A stretch of 6,153 nucleotides of DNA, from positions 1 through 6,153 of the forward strand of contig CABRHH010000054.1 of the NCBI GenBank assembly GCA_902470695.1. Direction: 5' to 3'. Origin of the DNA: an uncultured Collinsella sp. (GTDB taxonomy: Bacteria; Actinomycetota; Coriobacteriia; Coriobacteriales; Coriobacteriaceae). Under the pieces are notes generated by a model. It did not search any database and had not been told where the DNA came from. It worked only from the letters and a program-made list of their open reading frames with translations. Positions 6,111 to 6,153 of this stretch are shown piece after piece; position 1 is the stretch's first letter, and the number at the start of each line of letters is the position of its first letter. A program made the translations under genes and the position numbers.

Positions 6111-6136
6111 AAAAAGTTGGACGCTGCAGGGCGTCC
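6111..6136 (-). terminator. Possible intrinsic terminator reading leftward
   Basis: The minus strand reads GGACGC-CCTGCA-GCGTCC (6136-6119) followed by AACTTTTT (6118-6111): a 6-bp GC stem, 6-nt loop and five Ts. It would end a minus-strand gene lying right of the window. The stem is short, and the T run starts 3 nt after it. This reading competes with a plus-strand gene starting at the edge, since the two are unlikely to coexist. Confidence 0.4.
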
Positions 6137-6140
6137 GGAC

Positions 6141-6153
6141 AGGAGGTGCGCAT
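6141..6153 (+). promoter_or_regulatory. Possible ribosome binding site and truncated start codon at the right edge
   Basis: The plus strand ends AGGAGG-TGCGC-AT. If the next base is G, a plus-strand gene starts at 6152 with an ideal Shine-Dalgarno and 5-nt spacing. Only two bases of the putative start codon are visible, so the gene itself cannot be judged. It would make 5616-6153 a divergent intergenic region. Confidence 0.4.

Larger units (their letters stand above)
5616..6153. other. Gene-poor, repeat-bearing region
   Basis: About 540 bases without a convincing gene. Open frames exist on both strands because the repeat period is 30, a multiple of three. The minus frame reads decapeptides of the type DPGFVLVPLA and ends in a disordered Arg/Cys-rich tail. 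The plus frame (from 5812) reads NPRSADNSNA-like decapeptides but has no start codon with a ribosome site ahead of the repeats. The region presumably holds the promoter of the 5112-5615 gene, but I found only weak candidates (for example TACTAT on the minus strand near 5675). Confidence 0.55.

Noticed and set aside
5812..6153. Plus-strand open frame with Asn-Pro decapeptides (NPRSADNSNA type)
   Set aside because: There is no ATG, GTG or TTG with a ribosome site ahead of the repeats, and a stop lies at 5809-5811. The composition is plausible for a repeat protein, but nothing shows that translation starts.

Overview
This is a GC-rich bacterial chromosome segment in which every well-supported gene lies on the minus strand. 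The protein families, the high-GC codon use and the gene order (ribonuclease J followed directly by FtsK, then a RodZ-like helix-turn-helix protein) fit Actinomycetota. The four-helix FtsK with a long Ala/Asp/Glu-rich linker and the compact operon make me favour the Coriobacteriia (Collinsella/Olsenella-like). That placement is an inference from gene content, not something the sequence proves.

Layout, in the minus-strand direction of transcription (right to left). Positions 5616-6153 carry no convincing gene. They hold a degenerate 30-bp tandem repeat array (seven units, 5901-6110), smaller oppositely oriented repeats (5785-5854), and an imperfect 20-bp-arm inverted repeat (5846-5906) where the orientation flips. 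At the right edge are a short hairpin with a T-tract on the minus strand and a plus-strand Shine-Dalgarno-like AGGAGG just before a possible start codon cut by the edge. Positions 5112-5615 encode an unrecognised 167-residue multi-spanning membrane protein. Positions 4831-5111 are non-coding: an intrinsic terminator (4925-4958) whose T-rich tail runs into an extended -10 promoter (4920-4928), then a leader of roughly 80 nt with two small hairpins.

That promoter most likely drives a tightly packed operon: ribonuclease J (3112-4830), DNA translocase FtsK/SpoIIIE (414-3110, TTG start) and a RodZ-type HTH protein (412 to beyond the left edge). The two junctions have the same form: the stop codon, one base, then the next start, with the Shine-Dalgarno inside the last codons of the upstream gene. 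This suggests translational coupling. Functionally the operon joins RNA maturation and decay, chromosome clearance from the division septum, and a probable cell-shape or membrane-linked HTH factor.

The genes are mostly conserved housekeeping functions. I see no defence system, mobile element, CRISPR array, tRNA or rRNA. The least ordinary parts are the bidirectional 30-bp repeat array and the overlapping terminator/promoter upstream of ribonuclease J.
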